A DNA stretch of 64,000 nucleotides from contig OZ025889.1 in the NCBI GenBank assembly GCA_964019415.1, positions 3,977,399 to 4,041,398 of the forward strand. The letters are read 5' to 3'. The position numbers and the translations under genes are program-made. The stretch comes from Ianthella basta. Taxonomy: Eukaryota > Porifera > Demospongiae > Verongiida > Ianthellidae. Shown here in pieces: positions 20,160 to 30,907 of this stretch (position 1 is its first letter; each line of letters begins with the position of its first letter). The notes under the pieces are model-generated. The model was not told where the DNA came from. It searched no databases and worked only from the letters and a program-made list of their open reading frames with translations.

Positions 20160-20576
20160 TAGGTTCCGCGTTAACCCAGCGAGGAACGGCGGCCGGAAGC
20201 CAACCGTGGCTGGGAAATGCACGCACGACAGCGAAAGTCCTTCAAACGGCGCGCAAGCTAACTGCTGCAGCTGCTAATAAATGGCACCAGTCACCCCGGT
20301 TTAATTACGTAATTTGAAAATGGCGTCCGTCCCGCTTGGCCAAGCAACACGGCAGGAGTCGCGGCAAGCGCCGTCTTCCGCACTAACTCGCGCCGTCTTC
20401 TAACCTACAAAGGAATGCAACCAGCCAAAAATGGTGCAATATGGTGGGTGAATTATTCGTCAAGAAAAGCGTGTTCTCCGGTTTCTGTAGTAATTACAGT
20501 CTAGTTCGTTCGGTAAAATGATTCGACGGCATGGGAATTCAAGCGCAAATCGTTTCTGTTCGAACTGTAACAAGCC
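20160..20576. other. GC-rich island, unassigned
   Basis: A distinctly GC-rich 400-bp stretch in AT-rich surroundings, next to a cruciform repeat. It has features such as AAAATGGCG and CGCCGTCTTC that also appear in mobile-element bodies elsewhere in the window. It may be the body of a repeat ending in the 20577 cruciform. No coding region was recognised. Confidence 0.35.
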
Positions 20577-20680
20577 AGTTATCACATGGCCCCTCGGGCG
20601 TTTCGCTAATTTATCGCACTCGGGCGCTTCGCGCCCTCGTGTGATAAATTAGCGAACGCCTTCGCGGCCATGTGATAACT
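20577..20680. repeat. Three-tier cruciform repeat
   Basis: AGTTATCACATGGCC (20577-20591) pairs with 20666-20680. GCTAATTTATC pairs with GATAAATTAGC (20643-20653). The core is GGGCGC-TTC-GCGCCC (20622-20636). The architecture is the same as at 14153-14266, including the GGGCGC core, but the outer arm sequences differ. Confidence 0.8.
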
Positions 20681-22706
20681 AGTACATAATGTCATAATTG
20701 CACATCTTTTCAAGAGTCTCGCACATTCAGGCCTATTTAACGTGGGAAATTAGACCTGGTAGACTGCCATGCATAGAAGAATGTTAATGCAAGTTGCAGC
20801 CCACACTATAGCAGCACACACACAGCTATTTATTTCATCAGCTATTATAGCCTGGACCCCTTCTCACATTTTGGAAGCTCCCTACCCCTGTACAGTTCTT
20901 CATTTGCACCATCATTGTTCTCATGCATAATCTGCTAACTTCTTCTGGCTTGTTGCATTCCTCATCAAATGAACCCCGGGAATGATGTCCTGTCACATTT
21001 CCAATGTTCTATACATGTAATGCCATATGAGCATCAGCTGAAAGAGAGAGAAGAGAAAGTATAACACTGGGACAACAAGGAATGTCGTGTTTCATTCTCC
21101 ACCTTTGTGCATTAGTGGAACAGATTGAGAGTATGAAGGACAATCTGAAATGGGACCAGGTATATAGTGGAGAAGCTGGCTATCAAAGACAGAAATCACA
21201 TGGCAAGGTGATGGGTTGGGAACAGTACTGCATGGATGTCATATAGAAAAGCATATTGATGTATTTCAATTTATGTATGGAAGAGTGCATGAACTCAGCA
21301 TAGATGAATTGGATGTAATTCAACATTTAGCAATTCATAAACCATGCAAATGAATGAAGGCTATATCCTTAGCACAGATGAATGCATGCTACCATTGTAA
21401 AAAGTAATTCATTATCACAATTCATTTTTTTTGGAAATTTTTCAAATTGTATGCTAATTGTGAACTACGGGGTATACAATAACACAAGTGAAAATTACAT
21501 CATGTCGATCAATATAGCCATATAGCAATTCAATTGTTTTGCTTCCTCATGCAGAATACCCTATCAGTATGACACTTCTTTGCCCGTTTCTCTGTGCAGC
21601 TGCTTTTCACATTTATTGGAATGTTTTCCATAATTATTCTGACAATTTGTGAATTATGTGAGAATGTTTATGATACTTTTAGACCTGATAGTCATTGTCT
21701 CAGGAACCATGCAAGGTGCATATATAGGCAATGCTATTAATTATTTGAACATGGAATGAGCTTCTGTCGAGCAACTGAATGTAGCTTCAGACCAAAGTTA
21801 TTACTAGGTGCTTCGGTGCTAGAACTAGTCCTGAGAAATTATTTTAAACTTCAAATATAATTATTGTTTGTTCCTGTGTATGCACATACTTTAATTCTAG
21901 GATCTAAATTTTCATCAACTGTAGATAAGGTTGGTACATACATGGTGTTTTTCAGTGTCTCAAGTGCCTATTACAGCTTATAGCTGTTATATCATTTGTA
22001 GCTAACTGCCTTATTCTATCAATAAATTAATTTAGTAGGTGACAGACTGTACGTAGTAGTTACGAAATTCATGTGAGCTGTGCCACTTCTTAATAAAATG
22101 CAAGCAAGACATGTATATACAAGAACAATCTGTTGACTAAGTAAGAAGAAGAAGGTATATGTAGTCGCAGACATTTTCCTGTCACCAGGTAATGAGCGTT
22201 GTACTGAAACTGTATTATAATATTATCCTGACCAGTGCATGCATATGTAAACATCTGAGGGAAGCCAATTCATTTTCAGTTTCAACACTCTACATTCATG
22301 GTGCTTTGACCCTGTGAAAGGAACCCTTCATCCCAATTCAGTGCTCAAAACCACATGCAGTAGGCAAGTCACGATCACACCCAAACAGTACCAGATGGTG
22401 AGCTACTGGACAGTGGTGCAAGTGCGCACATAAGTGCAGCTGCAGAAATTTGCTTGTAGGTGGAATGTGTGTCTACCCATGTGCAGATCATCCCATTGGG
22501 GATGCTTGAAATATGTATCAGGTCCACTTGGTTGAGGTCTTTGCTTGGACAACAAGCCCATGAACATGGATTTCCTGTTCTATATGACAATGAACTAATT
22601 TCCTAGTTGAGAACAAAGGGATATTCCACAAGCCTATGACATCACACATACAATATGAAGGCTGAAACACCCTTAGAAAACAAATCACAGCAACCATACA
22701 GCGAAG
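20681..22706. other. Intergenic DNA upstream of gene C
   Basis: AT-rich, with no gene recognised. A block at about 22275-22380 is clearly similar to 30000-30105 upstream of gene E (shared words include CACTCT, CATTCA, GCTTTGAC and GATCACAC). The duplicated unit therefore extends into the 5' flank. The gene C promoter should lie near its 3' end. Confidence 0.45.
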
Positions 22707-25700
22707 ATGGCACAACTAAGCATTTCTTCACTCTGCCTGCGATTGTGCTTTTTAGTGGTTGCTATTTCTCAGGTCCACAGCCAAGGTGAGCGGGAGAATG
22801 CCATATCGTATGATTCACACACTCGTGGTAAAGCCACTCCTCAGTGTAACTTAATTTACATAAATATTATGTAGTTAGCTATTACAGCATATATATTCAA
22901 GTAGGGCCATAAGGTCCACCCATGCAGTTCACCAGAGTATAGCTGAACAGCTATGACGCACGTGTCTATTGATACGTACGCGCATTGTCTGTTTCATTCG
23001 CTCTCATGGTACTGATTCTGCAATGCTCAAATTCTCCAGCACGCATGTGTGTAGCCTGCACATTTGGTATTTGCTCTTTCAATGCTTGCTGCTGTCATTC
23101 TTGCTTCCTTCGTTTCCCTTTGGTTGTCAGATATTGACAGCTGCCTGGGCCCTGGATTCACACAGACACTTCCTTCCCAAGACGAGCTATCTCAGTACTC
23201 GACAACTATACTCCAACCTGGCAACAGGGTCATTTACACCACGCTCAGCTTTAGATGCAATGGAACATTAGAGTCACTATTCATCCCCTCTCAAGTAAGA
23301 GGCAGTGACTACCAATGGGTGGACAACTTTCTAGAACCTCGTCCTTCCATCTGGAGATTTAATGGAAATAATTACCGCAGCATTTTTGAAAGTGACAAAA
23401 GGCAGCGCATTGTTGGTGCTCCAGGAACTATTGGTACTGGTCAGGATATTCAGATAGGCCCTAACACGGTACTGTCATTCAATTTTACTGTAATGCTCGG
23501 AGTAACCATTGAACCAGGAGATATCCTTGGTCTCAGGGCCATGAATTATTCCAGAAAGGCCAGTTTGACTCCGGTAATCGAGCACTTACCCCTCCTCTAT
23601 AAACCTGGTCCTGCTCCTGGTGACTTGACACCCATCATCATTGCCAACTTTGCTTCTACCAGTAGGCCACACATGGGTGAGTGTGTGGGAGTACCTTAGC
23701 TATTGAAGTACGTATGTAACTATAGTCTAAATGTTGGTCTGCGTGACCATAGCACTCACTGAAGTCTCATGCTAGTACTGTTAGTTAAGTGATCTTGGTT
23801 ATTCTCAAACTGCCTATTTTACAAAACTGTGCCTCTAATTTGCTATTAGTTTAAATTGATCATAAGCACATCAGTAATGTCTGCACGACATTTGATCACA
23901 TGCACATTCATTTTACCATAAATTGGTTTCATTGGGCAATCCAGGAGATTATGAAAGTGGTGCATGCTGTTTCTTTAATGTGTACAATTGTATAAAATTA
24001 TGCTCACTCTATTAATTACTATGCTTTCATTTTGTGCTAATTTAATTTAGCACACTACGTTGAATGCTTTTGAAATTGAAAAGTTTGAATGCGAATACAA
24101 GCCAAATTAGGGTGAGAACTGACATTGACGGTCCATGCAGAGGTGGATACGGTGCCCAGTAATTCTATTTTGAAATAGTCAAAGTGCAGGGTCAATGTGT
24201 AGGATTCCATATACTGAAGGCAGACTGCGCATGTCTGTGCGCAGTCCAGCAGTCATAATTGCAATTATTAGGAGGGAGATCTGTGCAATAGGAAACGGCG
24301 ATACAGGAATAAAGTGAGGCCTTCTCAGCTGGCTCAGGCATCAGAAAGGGTTGGTTCTCTAATACTAGCTTCACAACAGGGTTGAAAACCTTGCCGACGT
24401 TTCGACCAGATGCTCTGGTCATCTTCGCCCTGAAGAAGACCAGAGCATCTGGTCGAAACGTCGGCAAGGTTTTCAACCCTGTTGTGAAGCTGGTATTAGA
24501 GAACCAACCCTTTCTGATACAGGAATAGCAGTCCTCTCTTATCAAAGAATTAACAGTTTGGATATAGCTACTCTCTGTGTACGTATCTACGCCCTCAAGT
24601 ATTGAAGGAATGTTGGCTCATTTACAGCAAAGTGGCCTAGATGGACCACCAGTCCAATAACGTCTTCTGTATCACTCACCTCTCACCTGTTATTTTGAAC
24701 TATTCCACATTCTCACTGTTTGAGTGTACTCTGAAAAGCATACTGTGTTTGAAGTTGTATCATTAGCACATAAGTTCATTACACATAGAAATTGTTGGTG
24801 GCAAATTCCAGGATCTCTAACAATGCAGCTCAAGTGAAAGACTGCACGTAGTGAGAGGAGAAATTACAAGGCCATAGAGGCCTTAACCTAGGACCTACAC
24901 CCTATTGAAGAGTTTCAGGCATCAAGCCACCTGTCTCAAAGATGACTATAAATTTAGCCTCAGACACAGCTAATTTCCCACCTCTCGCTACATCCGTGCC
25001 TTGTGAATAGTAAAGTTGAAGTGATAAGTTTGATACAGATGCATACATAATGGCTTGCAAAATGAATAAATGTAGTTAGAAGATATTGCTATGTTTCTCC
25101 TACATGGTTGATAGAATTCCTGCATTCAGTTTTTCACCTTGACTGTAATATATATGTATACAGTGCAAGTTGTGATGTAAATATTATGTATAGTTGTTTG
25201 CGCGATACGTAAAATCATGTCTCCCACTGCTTTGTTTACCCTTCTTATAGTTGAAACAGATTCAGCTCTTTCTTCAGCCTTGGACAACAGCACTAAGCAG
25301 AGTAAGTTTATGGAGTTCATTAAAGAGTTTGATTGTTTACACAGAACAGACAGAGATGCTATCGCCAGAGCTATAAGTATCATGTCTATTTGCCTATATC
25401 ATGAGTTTCATATCTGTAGATTAATTATTGCTTTTCTGGTCATTTCACAGGTATCATCATAGCAATTGTTTGTCAGGTTGAAGTGGTAGTTGTGGCCATA
25501 GTAACTGCAGTAATAATGTATGCTGTCATAAGGGTTGTCAAGCATAAGCCTGTTATGAGAGGTGATGATGATCAGGGCAGAAGTCAGAACAATGCCGAAC
25601 TTGATCAAGACAGTAGTCATGTCTATGAACCTGTTGGTGTTCGTGCTTGTAATCGAGACTACGTGGACTTTCAGCCTTCTTCAGATCATGAGACAATGCC

Positions 25701-25713
25701 AGAGTATTTGTAG
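22707..25713 (+). CDS. Gene C: type II (kinase-less) receptor, 312 aa
   Basis: Exons: 22707-22785 (signal peptide, ending VHSQ), 23131-23676 (ectodomain), 25251-25301 (linker) and 25451-25713 (transmembrane plus tail, stop TAG). The total is 939 nt, in frame. The ectodomain starts with CLGPGF, then [16 protein letters not shown], a LSFNFTVML strand with an N-glycosylation sequon, and [12 protein letters not shown]. It is the module shared by the whole cluster and I know no named domain for it. The transmembrane part contains CQVEVVV with a buried Glu. The roughly 55-residue tail has Tyr in VYEPV and DYVDF and ends MPEYL. There is no kinase. The protein probably sits in the plasma membrane and could act as an adaptor-like partner, a decoy, or a receptor relying on recruited kinases. 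A Penelope-derived palindrome lies in its second intron. Confidence 0.8.
24300..24527. mobile_element. Penelope-like palindromic insertion with 12-bp direct repeats
   Basis: GATACAGGAATA occurs at 24300-24311 and 24516-24527 and flanks a 204-bp insert, as expected for a target duplication. Within the insert, TCAGAAAGGGTTGGTTCTCT and about 60 further bp (24341-24416) are mirrored at about 24434-24517. The insert lies in a gene C intron (23677-25250). The inverted arrangement and the hammerhead core (next entry) point to a fragment of a Penelope-like retroelement. Confidence 0.7.
24427..24465 (+). ncRNA. Hammerhead ribozyme motif (Penelope-like type)
   Basis: CTGAAGA (24430-24436, fits CUGANGA), stem II GACCAGA/TCTGGTC with a GCA loop, then GAAAC and GTC (24455-24462). 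A short stem I forms from GCC (24427-24429) and GGC (24463-24465). The near-absent stem III is typical of the minimal type I hammerheads described in Penelope-like elements. The mirrored copy on the minus strand has a damaged CUGA box, so only the + strand motif looks complete. Confidence 0.65.
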
Positions 25714-26640
25714 CTACATGAAGGAATAATGGAGCTGCTGCCCTATAGTGCATTATTGAGCTGTACATTGGTTTTCACAATATGGTATGCTCAGAGCATA
25801 TGTTTATTACGTTGCACATAATTATGCTTGCAGAAAATTACATGGTTATACAACTTACAGCTATAAATGTTTGTGAGTTACAGCAGACATTATTACTCAG
25901 AATTTCTAATCAATTAATGGATGAGGGGTTTTGTGCATCAAGACATGTTTAGTCATATGCATGAAGCTGTAGTGTTGAATGCTTGTTCAAACTTTCATAG
26001 ATGACTGTCACTTGCAAGTATATCATAATGGATGGTATGGCCTTGTCCCAGGTCCTATTGAATGCATTATATGGGAGGGATGCAAACGCAAAGTACAGTA
26101 ATCATAATAAACCGTATAGTTCCTAACAACTAATGAAGAACTATATATAGCTAATATGTATAGACACGCCTTGCCCTTGAATGGCTCCCCTTCTGTAATC
26201 TGCTCCAGAAATCTACTTGCTCATTCAATGCAATTACCATAATGCGTACCTTAATTGACAACATACACCCTACCAGCATAGAAATCTCTTTGTCATGCCA
26301 CGTGATGCAAAATTACTGTGCCGAGAAGTGAAAGTGCTGTGAATGGACTGATATATTCAGCTAAACTGGGGAGGCACCTGAATAATGCATTATAACATTC
26401 TAGTAGCATACTGCTTTGCCTGAAGCCCAAGCATTTCCAAATAATACTGTATAGAGCCCATCCAGTTACATATAATAAAAACGGAAGTAGCAGCTGAACC
26501 GGTACAGTATATTAAATTGGTACAAATATGCATGCTGGTTAAAGGATGATTTTAGTATGGGAGGCAGCCTCTAAAAGCGCAAGTTAAAAAGTGTGCCTAT
26601 AACTGCATGTAAACAGGAAACGAGGTCATAAAGAGTTACG
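25714..26640. other. Intergenic region C-D
   Basis: AT-rich DNA between the gene C stop and the gene D start. No further coding sequence was recognised. The last few hundred bases should hold the gene D promoter. Confidence 0.4.
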
Positions 26641-29145
26641 ATGCCAGGTCTAAGTAGCCAGTGCCTCCTTCTGCGATTGTGGAGTGTATTACTCGCCACT
26701 TCTCTGTCCCATAGCCAAAGTGAGTTGGGAATATCACAGCATGCATAATAATACTATATCGTCATCAGCATCACTATGAGTATGTCATATTTAGGGGCAC
26801 GGAAGAGGAGTGACTGCCCGTGGGCGCCGTAGATCAGTGGCAGAGCAATGTCATTTTAAGCCACAGGCCCTGAGTTCGACTACCAGCGACACCACCTTTC
26901 TTTCGTATCCTTTCGCCCATTCCATATGCATCAGTGTGTCTTTTGATTAAAGACTGTACGTTTTATGTAATTACTATCGGTCAGCAGATCACAGGAGTCC
27001 CGTCATTCGGCCGGCTCCTGACTGCTGCATGCAATATTACTCATGGTTACTCCTCATCAGATACTGTTTATGCATTCTATCATAAACCCCGGACCATTTT
27101 TGTCTGCCACAGCATGCAACGCGTACGCATGCCAATGCAACGTACACGTTGTCCTCAGCGTTTGTACTCAAATAGGAGATGATCGATGTACAGATGAAAT
27201 TTAACTATGCAAAGTGAGCTATACGGACACTTGTGGAACAATGGGCTTATGAGGGGAAGAGCTAGCTACATTCTACCAATTTCTAAGATGTGACTAACGT
27301 GTACCCATGCAAGTTAGAATTCACCTAAGACTATTGTTAGGTACTAAGGTGGCCTAGCTAGCGGAGATGCTCTCACTACAACTGCTGACGAAAGATGGAG
27401 GTGTCTGTGCCAAGCCAGACTAATTCTATCTTAGACTGCCACGGTCCTTGTACTCAGCCAGACTGTATCTCAAACCAATCAATCCTTCTACATATCATGC
27501 TTGTGCAGCATACAGTTTTGGTGATTATATTTCTAACTTGTACTCTACTGTCACTCTTACCTCCTTAATTTTCTTTCCTTCCAATGTCAGCCATTGGCAG
27601 CTGTCTAGGCCCTGGATTCACCCAGACACTCCCTCCCCAAGATGAGCTGTCTCAGTACTCAACAACGGTACTCCAACCGGGTGACAGAGTAATCTACACT
27701 ACGCTCAACTTTAGATGCAATGGAACATTAGAGTCACTAACCATTCCCTCTCAAGTTAGAGAAAGTGTCTACCCACACGTGGATGACAAGCTAGAGCCTC
27801 GTCCCTCCATATGGAGGGTCAATGGGAATAAATACCACCGCATTTATGAAAGTGATGCAATTCAGAGCACACGGGGTGCTCCTGGTACTACTCGTAATGG
27901 GCAAGATGTTCAGCTAGGCCCTAATGTGGTACTATCATTCAATCTTACTGTTATGCTACAAATGGACATTCAAGCAGGAGATGTGCTTGGATTTCAAGTA
28001 GTAAATGAAAGAGTGGAGAATGGGACTTCACACATTGAGCACTTACCCCTTTTGTACAAACCTGGTCCCACTCCTGATAGCTTCACACCTGTCATCATTG
28101 CCAACTTTGTGCCAACCAGTGAGTCAACCACAAATGGGTTTATAATTAACAATGAGTCAATGGCTAACATTTAATTCCACATGTCTGGATTACCAGTCAC
28201 AAAGCTTCCTTGAATTAAAATTGCCACACACATTTGCTCAGTTAGTGCTCCAGATACTGTTGAAGGCATGGCTTACTTACGATGTAGCACATTAGTGATC
28301 AATACATGGATTGAGTCTGCGTTGTTCAGATTTGCTATTTTCTTTTGGACCACTTGTTAGTGCGTATGTTATTATGACTTGCAACCATTTGCTTATGTGT
28401 TCTTTATAGGTGATGCAGACTCAACTCGTTCTTCTGCAAATGGGACAGATTTGGACCGTACCTTGCTCATACTTATAGGTATGTATGGACAGGGTTTGTG
28501 AAAGGGACGCGTTGTTAGTGATAGAGATGCCACCACCATATTCAGGTCTTTTAGAGATATAGCACATGCAGTCAAAACTGACTGATACCATGCCCTCTTT
28601 ATCTCCGTGGAAATATACCATAAATTGGTGAGAGTCATCAGCTTCGACGCATGTAAAAGTCTATCGGTTTGTGGTGGTATGGTAGTGAGGATGGGTGAGT
28701 GGAGGTGGGGCTTCAGCAACACCATTAAGAATTGAATGGCTGCAGCTGTGTGTGCACCAGACGTAGCACACTGCTTTGTAAATAGCAAATTCATTGACAC
28801 AATTGTACATAATTGTGTGGAGCTTGAGAAGGAATTTAGCATAATCTTGTTTTGATTATGTTTGTTTTCTGTTATTTCACAGGCAGTATCATTGCAGTTG
28901 TGTGTCAAGTTGAAGTGGTAGTCACTGTCGTGGTGACTGGGCTAATTGTATACTTTGTTACTAAAAGGGCTGCTAAACAGAAGACCGCTCGGAGTCAAGA
29001 CAGAAGTGGGAACACTAAAGAGTTGCGTCCAGCAAAGACAGACAATTTGCCTGACTATAAATATGTTGGTCGTGGTGCTTCAACTGGTGAGGATGTGGAG
29101 CTGAAGCCTTCTCCAGCTTACCAGACGGTGCCAGAGTATTATTAA
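26641..29145 (+). CDS. Gene D: type II (kinase-less) receptor, 312 aa
   Basis: Exons: 26641-26719 (signal peptide), 27591-28118 (ectodomain), 28410-28478 (linker ending TLLILIG), 28883-29145 (transmembrane plus tail, stop TAA). The total is 939 nt, in frame. The first ectodomain donor (GTGAGT at 28119) is the only one that keeps phase 1, so I chose it over the downstream GTTTAT. The ectodomain has [46 protein letters not shown] and [12 protein letters not shown]. The transmembrane exon again has VCQVEVVV with Glu. The tail carries DYKYVGRG and ends SPAYQTVPEYY. It is closest to gene E in tail sequence. A degenerate tRNA-like sequence lies in intron 1, and an AATAAA is 154 bp after the stop. 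Confidence 0.82.
26823..26893 (+). pseudogene. tRNA-like sequence (Lys-UUU-like), degenerate; possible SINE head
   Basis: A-box-like TAGATCAGTGGCAGAGC, a seven-base anticodon-type loop ATTTTAA (anticodon TTT) and B-box-like GAGTTCGACTACC lie at cloverleaf spacing over 71 nt. The acceptor ends pair at 5 of 7 positions, and anticodon and T stems at 3 of 5. It is too degenerate for a working tRNA and lies in intron 1 of gene D. It is a tRNA pseudogene or a tRNA-derived SINE fragment. Confidence 0.4.
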
Positions 29146-29298
29146 AAGCAGACCGGGAATTGGCATCATTATTCAAACGAATAACAATAATATTATACTA
29201 GTATGTGTATCAACTGACTCTTCTAAATGTCTAATCATAAACTTGTAAGCTTCTATATTATTTGTTAATTCTAGGTAGTCACTGGAGCTACTGTAGCC

Positions 29299-29304
29299 AA
29301 TAAA
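29299..29304 (+). terminator. Polyadenylation signal of gene D (AATAAA)
   Basis: Canonical AATAAA 154 bp after the gene D stop codon, at a plausible 3' UTR distance. Confidence 0.55.
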
Positions 29305-30907
29305 TTTGTATCCCTCACATGCGCTGAGATATTGTCCACCCACTGTCAATGTTGTGCCATTTAAGACATAATTTACAAGCTTTCATGCAAGATTAAAATT
29401 CCTACTTCATGCTGTGCATCACGAGTATTAGTATAGTCTATGAGTAAGTGCAGCCCTTGGATACGTTCGTTCTGTGCATGTTGTGTCACCAGCTGTGTGT
29501 CTGTGTGCTGGCCATCAATGGTAATGTGACTGTTTCCATTTGGATGACTGGCGGTGTGGATAGCAGCAGTTGCAAGAAAGTTCTGATATTGTTTGCACTA
29601 TCTGGCTTAGACCTCTGCCATATATATATACTATTATGTATTTGGACACAGTGCGTCCAAATACACAATTACCTAATAGTATAATAATGTCTAGTTCATA
29701 TCATGAGTCAACAGTAAACATCACTCTTCAAATGACTTATACATATGGGTGGCATGGGTGAAAGGCAACACATGTCACAGGCAACTATTCATGAGCATTA
29801 GCTCGATGCAAAATACACAGAACAAGTTTTGCATTGTCACGTAAGAAGGATAAGGTATGGCAACTGTAGAGGTAGACATTCTCATGACATTATTACCCAG
29901 AGACTGCACGTTTCTACTGTCCTGTATACGAATGTGCCAACCCCAAACATAGAAATATCTGAGGGTACACTCTGCTATGTAAAGAAGCCCACATACTTTC
30001 AGTTTCATCACTCTTCATTCAACGTTCAATTGCTTTGACTCCATGAAGGAAACCTTCCATCTCAATTCACTGCTCAGAACCACAGTAAGCGTGGCATGAT
30101 CACACACAACCCACAACCCATAGGCATTCATCTCACATGACTGTTGGACAGTGGTATATGTGCAGGTGTACTTGCAGCTACAAAATTTGTTTGCATATAT
30201 GCATGTGTTGTTGATCTCCTCACATGAGGGATGCGTGAAAGACGTATTTGATGCCTGTTGCTGAGGGATTAGCTCTTGTAGCTGGTAAAGTTAAGACAAT
30301 GCTGAACGTGAACAGTGTGCTGGGAGAAGGGTGACAGCTCACAAGGGAAGACACTATTCATTAAGTTTATCATAGTAAATATGGTCCTTGGAGCACGTGA
30401 CGGTACTCACTGGAGAAAGATCATACAATATCCAAAGGGACGAGCTATGGAATAAATGCATGTTAACACACATACTATGACTATATACAGTATGAAGATA
30501 GAAGAGTACCAATAACAGCAATTTCAACACAGCGACAATGACACTGAATCTCTGGGGCATGCATTACGGAGAATGACTGGCTAGAACTTAAAGTGCTGGT
30601 AATGGACTGAACTTCACAAGCTGGGAATGTAGCCAAAGCATACAACATAATACAATTATGGAGTTAACTGAAGCCATGCAGGCAATTCCTGGATAATTAT
30701 ATATAATTGGATTAGCTTCATTGACATTACCTTGCTTACTATTCAGAGCCCAGTCTACATGTAAATGGATGTAACCACAGGACTGATTCACTATACAGCT
30801 ATTACGAATATTCACCATATTGCCTTATTAGGCACTGACCCTAGCATGCATGTAAACGGATGTAAGAGGCATGAACTGCAGAACTTTGCAGTATATACTA
30901 TGAGAAT
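29305..30907. other. Intergenic region D-E
   Basis: No gene recognised. A block at about 30000-30105 resembles 22275-22380 upstream of gene C. A short perfect inverted repeat, GTATTTGGACAC/GTGTCCAAATAC-like, lies around 29639-29662. The segment just before 30908 should contain the gene E promoter. Confidence 0.4.

Noticed and set aside
26823..26893. Functional tRNA-Lys gene
   Set aside because: Too many mismatches in acceptor, anticodon and T stems; kept only as a tRNA-like pseudogene.
28393..28908. 171-codon minus-strand frame over gene D
   Set aside because: It overlaps the gene D linker exon, an intron and the start of its last exon, and has no recognisable motif.
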